This document shows, one piece after another, positions 1 to 12,500 of a stretch of DNA of 64,000 nucleotides. Where the stretch lies: positions 22,652,212-22,716,211 of the forward strand of contig NC_054876.1 in the NCBI RefSeq assembly GCF_018320785.1, read 5' to 3'. The DNA comes from Cheilinus undulatus. Taxonomy: Eukaryota; Chordata; Actinopteri; Labriformes; Labridae. The position numbers and the translations under genes are program-made. Position 1 is the first letter of the stretch. Each line of letters begins with the position of its first letter. Under the pieces are notes generated by a model. It searched no databases. It was not told the origin of the DNA and worked only from the letters and a program-made list of their open reading frames with translations.

Positions 1-433
1 TTGGTAGACAAGTATAATATTTTACTTTATCATCGTCATCACCAAAAAAATCATCAGTGATCCTGAGCTCGTCGATTTCAAGCCGCAGCTCTCGATTTTC
101 CTCCAGCACGTCACTTCAGCGTGTCTGAGGACACACGATACATTCAGTCTGTCCCACCTCCTGAATGGTTTCATCCTCAGAGTTTAGCTGCCAGCTTTTC
201 TCTGCAGCCTCCTGTGTCCCTTCAGCATCGTCTTGCTCATCAGCATCATCTTGCTCACCAGCATCTCCTGTCTCAGCTGCTCGTGGTGTGTTGCTGTTCC
301 TCAGCTGTTCCTGGTTACCGGTTACAGAGCGCATAGTGTCTGTCGGTCTGATGTCAGTGTGACCCAGATGCAGCGATGGAGCCCAGTCTGGGTCAGTCTC
401 CGTCATCTCATATGGTTGACCTGCAATAACATT
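1..433 (-). pseudogene. THAP/DDE-type transposase-like gene fragment, cut by the window edge
   Basis: Read on the minus strand, an acceptor-like TTATTGCAG near 428-433 opens a frame with DWAPSLHLGHT, then an acidic, low-complexity stretch (GEQDDADEQDDAEG), then a leucine/glutamate helix (LEENRELRLEIDELR) and DDDDKVKYYT at the edge. DWAPSLHLGH and the KVKYYTGLP-like tail are, as I recall them, features of fish proteins that pair a THAP zinc finger with a DDE_Tnp_4 nuclease; the catalytic part would lie left of the window. An in-frame TGA lies between CPQTR and SDVLEE (116-118), where CGA would be one transition away, so this copy looks dead unless the exon ends before it. It could be a relic DNA transposon or a domesticated host gene. 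Family recognition is from memory and moderate. Confidence 0.42.
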
Positions 434-1418
434 AGAATTTTAGTACATTTTAAAGTGCAGTAGAAAGTACACAATTTCCCTTTGAAATATATCACAATTA
501 CTTCTAATCTGTCATTAGTCTAGTTAGTAAAGTAGTCAAATGTGTGTGTGTGCTTGGAAGTGAGATAAAAACAAGGTGAAAAGGCTTATGTGAATGCGAT
601 GTGCATTCTTTACTACCTTCATATAAGATTGTGCTAAGCAAATCAAATTTAAAAATAAGATTTAACAAGACTAGATCAATCAAGGTGTGCTGCCCTCCCT
701 CTGTGTTGAACATACTTCTTAAGTCTAATGATAAGTATATATTGTACTATGTACTGTTCAAATTGTACAATGTATGTACATGTTCTCAGGTCAGATTTCA
801 GTTTAGCAGTTCATATTATTTGTTTAGTGCTCTGATTGGTCTAGAAGTGATTCCTCATACTTTTGGTTAATAGTTTATGCCTGCTTGAGACCCACCCCAA
901 GTTAACATTCCTCTGTGATTCAGTGATATGGCTTTTCCACCTTTTTTCCATCAGACTTTTGTACACCATCAGGCTTTTTGTGTGTTACTGACCAGTAAGT
1001 ATGATTGACTCTGTAGATGTATATGTATCCATGTTTGTTGAATATGATTGGATTTCATACTGTTTTATTGATGATAATGCTTTGTTTTGATGCACCTGTT
1101 TTATGGCTGTGGCATGCATGCTTTCTAAACAGCGGTGCGCTCCTTACGAGTACACAAGGTAGATTATTTCTTAGCAGGATATCTGATTTACCATGTTGGT
1201 GTGAAAAACAGCACTCCATTCCCTTCATTTGGTGAGTAGACATGTGAGTAAGTGGTGTTTAAGCCTAGTAAAAGTGTTGAGTATATAACATGTTTTCACC
1301 AACAGGTGGCATAATTACCTAATTTAAGGTCTCATAAGAAGCTGTTGTTCTGCTAATGTGTTTTAGTGCATTTGAATTTATGTATATTTGTCCTTTCGGC
1401 CATTTTTATTCATACAGC
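434..1418. other. intergenic stretch with no recognised gene
   Basis: AT-rich sequence with a short TG run near 541-552. I see no splice-bounded exon, RNA gene or clear repeat boundary here. Confidence 0.5.
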
Positions 1419-1420
1419 TA

Positions 1421-2661
1421 CACTATATTGCCAAAAGTATTCGCTCACCTGCCTTGACTCGCATATCAACTTAAGTGACATTCTATTCCTAATCCATAGG
1501 GTTTAACATGATGTCAGTCCACCCTTTGCAGCTATAACAGCTTTAACTCTTCTGGGAAGGCTTTCCACAAGGTTTAGGAGTGTGTTTATGGGAATTTTTG
1601 ACTATTCTTCCAGAAGCGCATTGGTGAGGTCACACACTGATGTTGGCCAAGAAGGCCTGGCTCTCAGTCTCTAATTCATCCCAAAAGTGTTCTATCAGGT
1701 TGAGGTCAGGACTCTGGGCAGGCCAGTCAAGTTCATCCACACCAAACTCTCTCATCCATGTCTTTATGGACCTTGTTTTGTGCACTGGTGCACAGTTATG
1801 TTGGAACAGGAAGGGGCCATCCCCAAACTGTTCCCACAAAGTTGGGAGCATGGAATTGTCCAAAATCTCTTGGTATGCTGAAGAATTCAGAGTTCCTTTC
1901 ACTGGAACTAAGGGACCAAGCCCACCTCCTGAAAAACAACCACACACCATAATCCCCCCTCCACCAAACTTTACACTTAGTGCAATGCAGTCAGACAAGT
2001 ACCTTTCTCTTCGCAACTGCCAAACCCAGACTCGTCCATAAGATTGCCAGATGGAGAAGTGATTTTTCACTCCAGAGAACATTTCTCTACTGCTCTAGAG
2101 TCCAGTGGCGGCATGCTTTACATCACTGCATCCAATGCTTTGCATAGCATTTGTTGATGTATGGCTTAGATGCAGCTGCTCGGCCATGGAAACTCATTTC
2201 ATAAAGCTCTCTACGCACTGTTCTTGAGCTAATCTGAAGGCCACATGAAGTTTGGAAGTCTGTAGCAATTGACTCTGCAGAAAGTTGGCGACCTCTGTGC
2301 ACTATGCACCTCAGCATCTGCTGACCCCACTCCATTTTTTTACGTGGCCTACCACTTCATGGCTGAGTTGCTGTCATTCCAAATCACTTCCACTTTGTTA
2401 TAATACCACTGAGAGTTGACTGTGGAATATTTAGGAGCGAGGAAATTTCATGACTGGACTTGTTGCACGGGTGGCATCCTATCACAGTACCACACTGGAG
2501 TTCACTGAGCTCCTGAGAGCGACCCATTCTTTCAAAAATGTTTGAAGAAACAGTCTGCATGCCTAGGTGCTTGATTTTATACACCTGTGGTCATGGAAGT
2601 GATTGGAACACCTGATTTCAATTATTTGGATAGGTGAGTGAATATTTTTGGCAATATAGTG
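1421..2661 (-). mobile_element. decayed Tc1-like DNA transposon, family 1
   Basis: The ends are inverted: CACTATATTGCCAAAAGTAT on the left and the complement ATTTTTGGCAATATAGTG on the right, flanked by TA at 1419-1420 and 2662-2663, the Tc1/mariner target duplication. The transposase runs on the minus strand in at least three frames. A helix-turn-helix part lies at 2584-2384 (SSHEISSLLNIPQSTLSGII), a second DNA-binding part at 2335-2123, and the DDE core at 2082-1630 with [16 protein letters not shown] and [20 protein letters not shown]. In the core, the motif normally read QHDCAPVHK is QHNCAPVHK, so the second catalytic Asp is lost. At 1241 bp the element is near full length but cannot encode an active enzyme. 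A truncated relative lies at 28085-28900. Confidence 0.93.
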
Positions 2662-2663
2662 TA

Positions 2664-3868
2664 TTTGGTAATCACAGACGCTGTATATTATGTAGGTGTC
2701 CTATTATTACAAATACTGTAAATTAGATTTCTATTTCTGCCTAGAGATAGTATATCAGAATACATCCAGCCCTTTATCAAGTCCTTAACAAACTGTCCTT
2801 CGGGCCGGATCTGGACTGTGTCCGTGGATTATGGAGAGAGTTAGTAACCTCTACACCTTCAAGTCTTCTTTTCATTTTACCCACATCGAATTCACCCAAA
2901 ATGAGTGGCCGTTGTACAATAAAACCTCTTCTCTTTCCATGAAAAAATATTTTACCTGGATTTTTTGTATTTAAAGGTGAAATAAATATCTTGTATAAAG
3001 AGTAGTATTCAAAACAATGGAACCCTTAATAAATGAAGAAAAAGGAAAATCATTCATCGAATGTCAATAGGCATCTGAAACACTATGCTAACAATTTTCA
3101 AAGAAGAAGCTGAAGCAGTGGTAAGTAGAATAAAATGCAAACTCATTCAATTTCCTTCCATTTCTCAGTTTGGTTTGAACCATGTCTTCTCATGCCATCA
3201 CCATGGTGAGAGCTCACAGCATTTCTTTCTCCCTACGTGTCTCCCATAGTGATGAATACTTGGAGTAATGGCAAGGGAGGCCAGGTCTAATCCAAGAGAG
3301 TAATGGTCTACTTTTATATTTGTGGTTATGACCAGGGCAAACAAGAAAGAACGCAAATCAGCTGCACTGATCACAAACTAATCTCGGTCGGGTGGAAAGA
3401 CTGATAAGAGTACAAACACTCTGAGGGGAAGAGATTCTTTAATACAATTGCTTGTAATCTAATACAGTTAGGGTTAAAGGATGGATCAGATGCAATAAAT
3501 GTGAGAAAGATTTCACCTTCTTAAGTCAATCAAAATGAATAACTATTGGTAGGTGTTGGGTACAACTCTGAGAGTAGTGATTAGAAAAAAAATATGAAAC
3601 AAACCAATGGGAAATGTATGCTAATGGGAACATGAAAGCAAGCATCATTGTCTTCTTAATATAAAGCAAAATTCTATACAATATTAAGACTCTGACAGAT
3701 TACATATAGAAAAGATCTATTAAAATACAATTTTAATCAGTAACATCCCATAGGCTATTTGATTGTTCACTGGATAATATAGCTCCACAGTTAAAAAGAA
3801 GCCTCACAATAAACGTTTCTGAGGAGCCAACATAACTCTATGCCGCCATCTTATGGTATAACAACGTA
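2664..3868. other. intergenic stretch with no recognised gene
   Basis: AT-rich with no long reading frame and no repeat end I could pair. I see nothing specific in it. Confidence 0.45.
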
Positions 3869-3876
3869 GTCTAGAC

Positions 3877-4649
3877 CAGGGGTTTTCAAAGTGTGGGCAA
3901 GTGAGCCTCCCCTAGGAGAAGATCATTCATTCCACGGACCCCCACCACCATGAAAAAAAATAGGATTAAAAAAGATGTAACCTTCATTTTCAAACATTTG
4001 TCAAATCTGTAAACATTTTTATTTTTAACATTTTAATATTGTTGATACTTTGGTTTACATGTTTTTTGAAACATCTGTGTTACCCTGACAAACAGGTATT
4101 TGGTTTCAGTGATTAACTTATTGCCAGTACCACCTGATTGTTGTGCTCTGCACTCTAATTTAGTGGGAACCATGAGTTTGCATAAGCAGATCATCCTTCA
4201 CTTTCAGCCCTGCCTGGTACTCACTTTTGATCATTATTGGTGCCAAAAAACCTGCACCTGCAGAGGCTTGCTTTAGTTTTTATAGTGCTAAATATCTCAG
4301 TTACCTTCAGTGACTAAAATTACTTCCTATCAAAAAATTCCCCTGACTTGGTGCTTTGACTCAGTGTGACCCCAGGGCTTACACAGCCTTGCTGTCATTA
4401 GCTCATACATCTTTGCAAATTAAACAGTATCAATGTTTAGCATCATCAGCACCACTGCAGGAAAATCCTAACTTTAATAGTCGACTCTAGTATAGTCTTC
4501 GTAGTAACTATTAATCTGTCCATTTTGTCTCACACACAGTAAAGGTAGCAAAACAAATCACCTTGTTTTCTGGTTTATGGGTCCGCTCCCCCCCTGAAGT
4601 CCTGTGGTGCCCCCCATGGGAGGCCCACCTCACAGTTTGAAAACCACTG
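3877..4649. mobile_element. hAT non-autonomous element A (MITE)
   Basis: The left end reads CAGGGGTTTTCAAAGTGTGG. The right end, read in complement, is CAGTGGTTTTCAAACTGTGA, an imperfect terminal inverted repeat of about 20 bp. Both sides carry the same 8 bp, GTCTAGAC (3869-3876 and 4650-4657); 8 bp is the hAT target-duplication length. The 773-bp body has no transposase-like frame, so it would depend on an enzyme made elsewhere. Confidence 0.9.
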
Positions 4650-4657
4650 GTCTAGAC

Positions 4658-4978
4658 CATTGGTTCCCAGCCTGGGGTCTGGGAACCCCTTGAGGGGGTG
4701 CCAGAGATTTCATGGGGGGTGTGATGGCCTGTCTACCCTGAGGTTGTTACAGTTTGGTTCACTCAAACTACCTGAAATCATTGAAAACCTATACAAATGG
4801 TTCATACCCAGGTCTTTTGCTAATAACAATTGTGGTTTGGGCTGTTGTCTTAATGATGAAAACAATTTAAATTTATTTGTATTTTTGACATCAATATGTC
4901 ACTTTTCTGTGTGGGTCCTGGGGGGCAAGGCTTTTCTCAGATATATGAAGGGGGGGCTTAAACAGTTGGGAACCACTG
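4658..4978. mobile_element. hAT non-autonomous element B (MITE), abutting element A
   Basis: The left end CATTGGTTCCCAGCCTGG pairs with the complement of the right end, CAGTGGTTCCCAACTGTT. It is flanked by the same GTCTAGAC octamer at 4650-4657 (shared with element A) and 4979-4986. It is 321 bp with no credible coding content; the open frame spanning it is incidental. Confidence 0.9.
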
Positions 4979-4986
4979 GTCTAGAC

Positions 4987-5902
4987 GAAGGGCATGCATT
5001 GAGCATCATTTTGAGTCAACACTGGAAATCTTCTCACAAACACTTGATGAGGAAAATGGCCAGTCATATTTTATTCCAAGAGAAATCCTATAGGCCTAGT
5101 TATCAAACACAATTTTCATTAAAATAACTGTCAATTGAATCTAGCTAGTTTTCCCTTAACATAACTGGAGTCTTAATATAAATGGGCACACATATGTCCA
5201 GAAATTAAAATAATGTCATTTTTCTAGAAAACTCCTGCTTTCACAATGCTGGATTGACAGCAATTACCCCAATTTATAGTTCTTGGTGTTGGGGTTAATT
5301 TGGCTGGATCTATTTTTCTTGGGTTCTTCTGCTGTTGGGGTCTACATTTTCGCATGTTGTGCTCCTATCCTATTCTTTGTTCTAGTATTTGCCTTCGCAA
5401 ATTTGTCAAAGCACTTTGTAACCCATTGTTTTTAACTGTAAGGTTTTATTTCTTAATCTTACACTGCCTTCATAGAGCAATGTTTTAATTTTACGACGTG
5501 TAATTTGTAGTTGTAGTTTTTGTAGTCAAAATTCTATGTACGTTCCATTTTTATTCATGAAAGTTTTAATTTTATTTATTTATTTAACTTTAACTTTAAC
5601 GTTACAACACAACAGAAGTCATTTCAGGATACCTTCCCTATGGTTTATAGCCTTTGCACGTTTTTCTGTTTTAGCTGATCATGTTTGACATACAAGAGGA
5701 AAGATGTTAATTTTCATTTGTTTTGAAAGATGCTACTTGAATTTTCCTCGGGATTAATAAGTAACTATCTAACAAAAAATGATAGCGCTAGCCATGATCA
5801 CAAATGTGTTTGTTTTCGTTCGTCTATCGATCCAGTTGTAACATTACCACAGTGCCTGAGAGACTTTACCCAGGGATAATACGGTTCAAACACATATGCG
5901 TC
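4987..5902. other. abhd11 upstream region with a dispersed-repeat fragment
   Basis: No gene seen. A stretch near 5606-5643 (AACAGAAGTCATTTCAGGAT onward) recurs almost unchanged at about 8990-9024 inside abhd11, so both are pieces of one dispersed repeat. Confidence 0.5.
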
Positions 5903-5910
5903 TTACGTCA
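5903..5910 (-). promoter_or_regulatory. CRE/ATF-like site upstream of abhd11
   Basis: TTACGTCA here reads TGACGTAA on the other strand, a CREB/ATF-type octamer about 160 bp before the abhd11 start codon. The same octamer occurs upstream of mrps17 (56378-56385). Function is inferred from position only. Confidence 0.3.
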
Positions 5911-6066
5911 TGTCGCACCATCAGCTGTTGATAGAATGAAGCTCCGTTCAGTAGCGACCTCTTTCGGGGTGCTGTGCTTGTACTCTACTAGTCTCTGACG
6001 TCCTTGTTGCCGTTTTCAAACGCTCATGCTGTTTGTGAACCCCTCGGTAACGGAACACATGCTGCC

Positions 6067-9000
6067 ATGAGTTCTTTGTGTCGCCTGATCCAGAGAGGAT
6101 TTCTGAGCGGCCGGCTGTCCTGTCGTTTATTTCCCGGACTTCAGGATGTGTGCGGGGTGGCTCCCTTGGTCCGGACAGCCAGTTCATCCAGGTAACCCTG
6201 CTAGCTTACCGGCTAACTGATGCCCTCTGTTAGGCTGAGCTGTAGCGTGGTGCGAGGGGATATGATCAGAGGGGATATGATAACCAACTGTTCCTCTGCT
6301 AAACCTCATGCTAAGGCCATGTGTATATTTTTTACCATTAGCTTAGTTAAATGACATTCAGCCGTCTACTTAGCAAGAGGGTTAATCTGCTGGTGAGTTT
6401 TTATAATTGGACAGATTTGGACTAAAATGTAATGTATTATATTTTATTATGTAGCTTAATCAAACGTGTGTTGTTGATTTTTATTTGATGTGAGCTGTAC
6501 AATACCATATCCACGATAAAGAGCCAGTCTTACAGTAAGCCAATCAGTTGTGCCTTTTAATACAAAACCCCTGTAATTAATCCTACCTTCAGGAAGGTGC
6601 ACTGTAATGCAATAATATCATGTCCTTATGTGATGTCTCCTTAACATGCAACGAAGGCATGCATTAAAAATCAAAATGAAATGTTAACGTATTCTCAAGC
6701 AAACAAACTAAACTGAATGTCTTCTCTTCATCTAAATCATATTCAATCAAATCCTGTTTGAATAAGATGGTTCCATACAAATGGTGTAACTTTCTATAAA
6801 AACTTAGAAGAATTATATTAATTATCCAGCCTAGGGGTTATAACCAGGAAGATTATAACTAATTCATGTGTTATTTCCTTTTTCTTCAGCCCAGTCAGCT
6901 TGACATACGATGTCTTCGATGGGAAGGGAGAGAGCACTCCCCTGGTGTTTCTCCACGGCCTTTTCGGCAGCAAATCAAACTTCCATTCGATAGCAAAGTC
7001 TTTGGTCCAGCGCACAGGCAGAAAGGTAATGCAGTGGTGAAGACATCCCACCTTTTGGCTATTACAGCTACATTTCACCTTATGGTGGCACTAATGGTCC
7101 TGTTAGGTCCTGCCTCATGTACAGAGGAGTAGACAAGCCAAGTCCAATTTTGATCGATGACTCCTTTCCCACATGTCACTCCCCAGTCTTAACTCCTGAA
7201 TTCCTACTTTGTCCGCATCCTATTAAATTCAGGGGTAAAGCTCAAAATATATATTAGAGATTTCAAAGATTCACCCTCATGTTGTTGGGGTTTTTTTCTG
7301 AGCCCAAGCTCTTAAAAAAGCAGGTAAAGAAAGAACACGTAATCACTGTGCTGGTCAATGATTTGATCAAACTTTGCAGCAGTCTCTACTGTTGTATTTA
7401 ATACTGATGAGATGTTTCACCCCTTTGTGGACTTGAAGAAACGTATCACCTCATGCACATAATTTATCTTTTGACCTGTCACTGGCCTGGGATACAAAAA
7501 AGGTCAAGTACATACAAAAGTCTTTTTTAGAGCCCAGCTGATATGGATTTTTGGGGGCTGACACTGATATTAGGGAATAAAAAATTCTAATAACCAGTAA
7601 ATTGGCTGGTTACATTTTTGCATACTTTTTTATTATTAATAAATAATATAAATAACTAGACCATCAGAAAGCTGATAATTCTTCTGTATGCTTCTTGTTG
7701 AGATGGTACTGGGTGTTGGTGTGAGGAGCATCATATTGAAGAGTCTGCAATATTTTGCCAGCCCTACTCACATGGACCAGAGGGTCAAAATATTAGGAAC
7801 ACCTTTTACAACAACAGCAACATCCACCATAATCTAAGTAAAGAAGAATAAATTATCTCTCTGGCAGTGTCATTAACATTTAAAAAAACATGCATTTATT
7901 GAAGTAGAATTCATGGTAGAGATGTTGTTGTTGGTGTGTATGACATAGCATGTGTCTGATGAAGGTCTGAGTGTTTTTACAAATGATGGATTTATTATTA
8001 TCTGTGCCTATTATTATAAGAAAGTGGATACACACCGTATTAAAAGTCACTGGTAAAGCAACGTTTGAAACGTTTCGCTGTGATGTCCTCTAGATGAGTG
8101 AGCGTAATATTACTGTAAGATATTGAACTATTGCGCTCATTGTGTCATTACTGACTTGGATTAAGTTTAGAATTTACTAATGTTGAGCTAGCTTATCCTA
8201 ACTTTAGCTAGCTAACAAAACAGATAAGCGTGTTGGATACGACAAGGCATGTCATGACTCATGACAAGTGGGTTGAAATGATACAGGGAACTTTTGGAGT
8301 TATGTATTTTACAAACTAGTTCTAAACTTAACATTGAATCAAACCATTCTCTTAAACAAATCTGATGCTCAGCCAAGCTGCTCTGAGCTCTACTCTCTCT
8401 GCTGCAGGGAGGAAAATATGGAGCGTGCCCTCTCCTGGATAAATAATGGAACACAGACATCATGTTTAAGTAAAACTAAGTCTTATTCCTTGCTCTTCAT
8501 CAGCGATAAAACATTGGCGTCTATCGGCTAACTTTTGGTAGATAAACAGTTATTTTTGATAGGCTATAATCGTCCGATTAAATCGGCACACCAATCGGTT
8601 GGTTGGGCTCTAGTCTTTTTACTTCACTCTGCCCCCCATTCCAAGAGTCCTAATTGTCCTTTGTCTAGTTAGGTGCTGACTGTAGATGCCCGTAACCATG
8701 GAAACAGTCCACACAGCCCGGAGCTTACCTATGAGGCGATGGCTGATGACCTGAAACACCTCCTCGCCCAGTTGCGCATCGAGAAATGTGTCCTAATCGG
8801 CCACAGTATGGGTGGGAAAACGGCAATGACAACTGCCCTGACACAGGTAAGCACTTGACAGAACTGAAACTGCAGTGTTTCCCCTACCATTATATTAGGG
8901 GGGCGCCCCACCCCCCAATGGCACCCCCCACCCCCTTTGAAGGTCGAGTTAATTTTATTGAATTGTATTTTCTATGAAACACCAGATCACAACAGAAGTC

Positions 9001-9475
9001 ATTTAAGGATACCTTCCCTATAGAGCAGGTCTATACCTTGTCCCTTTATTAGATAAACTAAATAGCTTTATGTTATTTATCTTTTTTACAGGAATGTATG
9101 TAATTTCTGGGTCCTAGTTTTCTGCTTGTTCCTTCTGACTTGAGCATGAGCTAAAAAGCCCACACGCTTACTGACGCACCAGAGCCCTGCCACCTCCTTA
9201 CCATGTCAGAGCCTGGTTCACATGTGTGCTGGGATGCTTTGACTCAGTATCATGAGAGAGGGATCTCTAGTGCAGCTTGTTTATTTGCATGTGGGGAGGC
9301 CTTTTTGACAGCATAGGTAAACTTTACACTTAATATTGGTATTATACAGTCCTAAAGTTACTTCTGATGTGGTATGTAGGCAAAAAAGTTAATTTTCGAC
9401 CCTGCCATTCATACATACATGCATGCATAAATTACCTGTTTTAGATAGGCAGTTGTGAGAGGAAACCAGACCCAG

Positions 9476-9527
<52 letters not shown>

Positions 9528-12500
9528 ATGTATAGTGCTTAAAAAATGTATTAGACCACCACCCAAAGTAAGATTTATGCCACAGCTGCCCTAAATTAAC
9601 AGCATTGGTAAGTACCAAAATCATTTTTTATGTTTCTGCAATGGTTAATACACCAATATGTAGAAGCTCTTTAACCGAAATGATATTTTTAATGCTAAAA
9701 TGTAATTATTATTGTTATCCATGAATTTTTCAAATTTACTGATTTACAAAAAACTGAAAAAAAATAGTAATGCACATTAGTATTTCTTGATTAATATGTC
9801 AAGTTATAGTTATTTATTTGCATTCCTGCAAAGAAAAAATAGTTTTAGTGGTGGAATGTTATGCCTGATTAATTTGACTTCTCAGAGAAGCCCAGTGAGC
9901 CGGCTTAAATTTGGGTATAAAAAGGTGAATTCAGTTTGAAATTCCTCATTCCTGTTCAAAATGGTAAAATGTCGAGAGCTCACTGAAAATGAAAGAGTCC
10001 ACGTTAAAGCACTTCATGATGCTGGATGGTCTCTGAGACAAATACGCAAAGACATAAAGGTTCTCACAGTGTGGTCAAATATATTTTAATTGCTGAGACT
10101 GGTACTTATAAAATGTGCCAAGGAAGAGGCAGGAAATGAAAGTTAACTGAAGCAGATGTCAGACACTTCAAGATTTTAAGTACTAGAGACAGAAGGAAGA
10201 CCACTGCTGATCTTCAGGCAGAGATGAATGCTTCTAGATCAGAGTCTGAGAAAGTCTCCAGAATGACCATAAGCAGACAACTGACGGAACAAGACTTAAA
10301 GGGAAGAATAGCTGCTAAGAAGCCATTATTGAGGTCTGCAAACATCCAGAAATGCCTCAGATTTGCCAGGGAGCACAAACACTGGACTGTTGATGACTGG
10401 AAGAAGGTACTCTGGACAGACAAGTCCAAGTTTGAACTTTTCGGTCAGCATGGTTGTTTATGTCTGCAGAAAACCTGGAGAACGTTTTGATGCCAGATGC
10501 ATTGCACCCACAGTGAAACACGGTGGAGATTACATTATGGTATGGGGTCCCATTTGTGGATACGGCGTGGGCAAATTAGTGAAAATCGACAGTATCATGA
10601 ACAAGAACATATACCACAACATCTTAGTGCATCATGGAATCCCTTCTGGACTGAATCTGATTGGTGGTGGGTTCATATGCCAACAAGACAAGAACCCCAA
10701 GCATACTTCAAAGCTGTGCAGAGACTATTTGACCAAGAAAAAGCAATCTGGAGTGCTGGAACTGATGGACTGGCCAAGTCAAAGTCCAGATTTGAATCCT
10801 ATTGAACAAATTTGGGATTGAGTAGATTTAAAGATTGATGGCACAAAAGTTTCATCTAAAGCAAGTCTGTGGGAACAGCTAGAAACTATTTGGAACTCAA
10901 TAACAAAAGAGACTGTCAAAAAGTACATAAAAACAATGCCAGCAAGAATGCAAGCTGTTATCAAGGCCAAAGGAGGCCATACAAAATATGAAGTTTTTTG
11001 GTTATTATGTGTGAAAAAGGACTATTTAGTTGTTTCAGTTTGTTATTTGCCAAATAAATAATAACATTTTTAGTTTTAAACAAGTTTTTGAAAGATTTCT
11101 AAAATATTTATGTTTTCTCGTTTTTGTCACAGGTGGTCTAATAAATTTGTTAAGCACTGTATATAATTTGTATATTATTTATACCCAGATTTTTTTAGTG
11201 TTTGTGTTGTTGTCTCCCCCCCCCCCCCCCAAAAAAAAAAACTGTAAACCTGCTGAGCATGAAGTCACCTTTCTGTCTGCTTGCTTTTATGTACTTTGAA
11301 CTTAATAATACTCCTCTGGTCTTCTGCAACACCTTGCTGTCCTTTTTGTTTGATATTGGTTAAAACTCTTACTCTCTCGTTTGCAGCCTAGTTTAGTAGA
11401 GAGGTTGGTGGTGGTTGACATCAGTCCAGCACAGACCACCTCACGCACCAACTTCCACTATTACATCCAGGCCATGCAGGAGGTGAAGATCTCCAGTGAC
11501 ATCCCACGTTCCACCGCCAGGCGGATGGCTGAGGATCAGCTCCGCAGTTTGGTCAAGGTCAGGACAGGTTTTTGGTCTAAACTTTTCAATTTAAAATGCA
11601 ATGATGTCAGTGTACCTACTCTCATACTGAACTAGCTGTCACCATTTTTTGTAACCTGGCAACCAAAGAAAACAAGTTCTTACTGATATTTTAGTACTTA
11701 ACAGCGCTGATAAAATGCACTTGTTAGTAAGTGGTTGCCTTTAAACGTGTGCAGCTGATACACATTAAAATGATACAGTCTCTACCAGCTAGTAGCTTAC
11801 ATGTGGTTTCAGGTGTTTTTTTTGTTTTGTTTTGTTTCTTTTGTTTTGTTTTGGTTTTTTTTACGTTTTATGCAGAAAAAGCTGCCTATTTAATTTCTAA
11901 ATGTGTCTGTTAAGTGTGTTCCTAACAGTATTGGTATTGAACTGCTCTTCTCTCCCTCAGGAGCGCTCGGTGCGCCAGTTTCTGCTGACTAACCTGGTGG
12001 AGCAGAACGGGCATTATGCCTGGAGGGTCAACTTGGAGGCCATCTCTGCACACCTTGATAATATCATGAGCTTCCCTAGCTTTGACTCCACCTTTGAGGG
12101 GCCTACACTGTTTTTAGGAGGAGCAAGTTCTGCGTATATAAGGTAAAAAGACCACAAACACAGACTATATTTTCATAGAGCCCAATCTGTGGATTACTTC
12201 AATCTCTGAATATGCCAGGTATCATAGCACTGATTAAAGTATTTATTTTTCCATTTTCAAGAAAATTGTTGACAAAAAACACATTCAAAGGCAAAAGAAG
12301 TCCTTTTTCCATGTGAGAGTTCTGTGTTTTTCATGGATTTATTTTCCAAAAATAAGCATGAAACAAAAAACAAACAAAAAAACTGGAGCCACGTACTACC
12401 TGGTGGTTTTATACACGAGATTTACAATTGCAGTGCTTGGTGAAGAAGGGGTAGCTTACTTTTAGGCTCTTCCATTTTCTGGTGAAAACAAGCTTCAGAA

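Noticed and set aside
1640-2041. Plus-strand open frame of 133 codons
   Set aside because: It is the antisense shadow of the Tc1 transposase core.
4660-5127. 155-codon plus-strand open frame
   Set aside because: It lies across MITE B and its flank; the translation has no family resemblance and uses the terminal repeat as sequence.
7780-7830. GGGTCAAAATATTAGGAACACC as a separate Tc1 remnant
   Set aside because: It is a familiar fish repeat motif, but it lies inside the 7528-8612 element and has no partner end.
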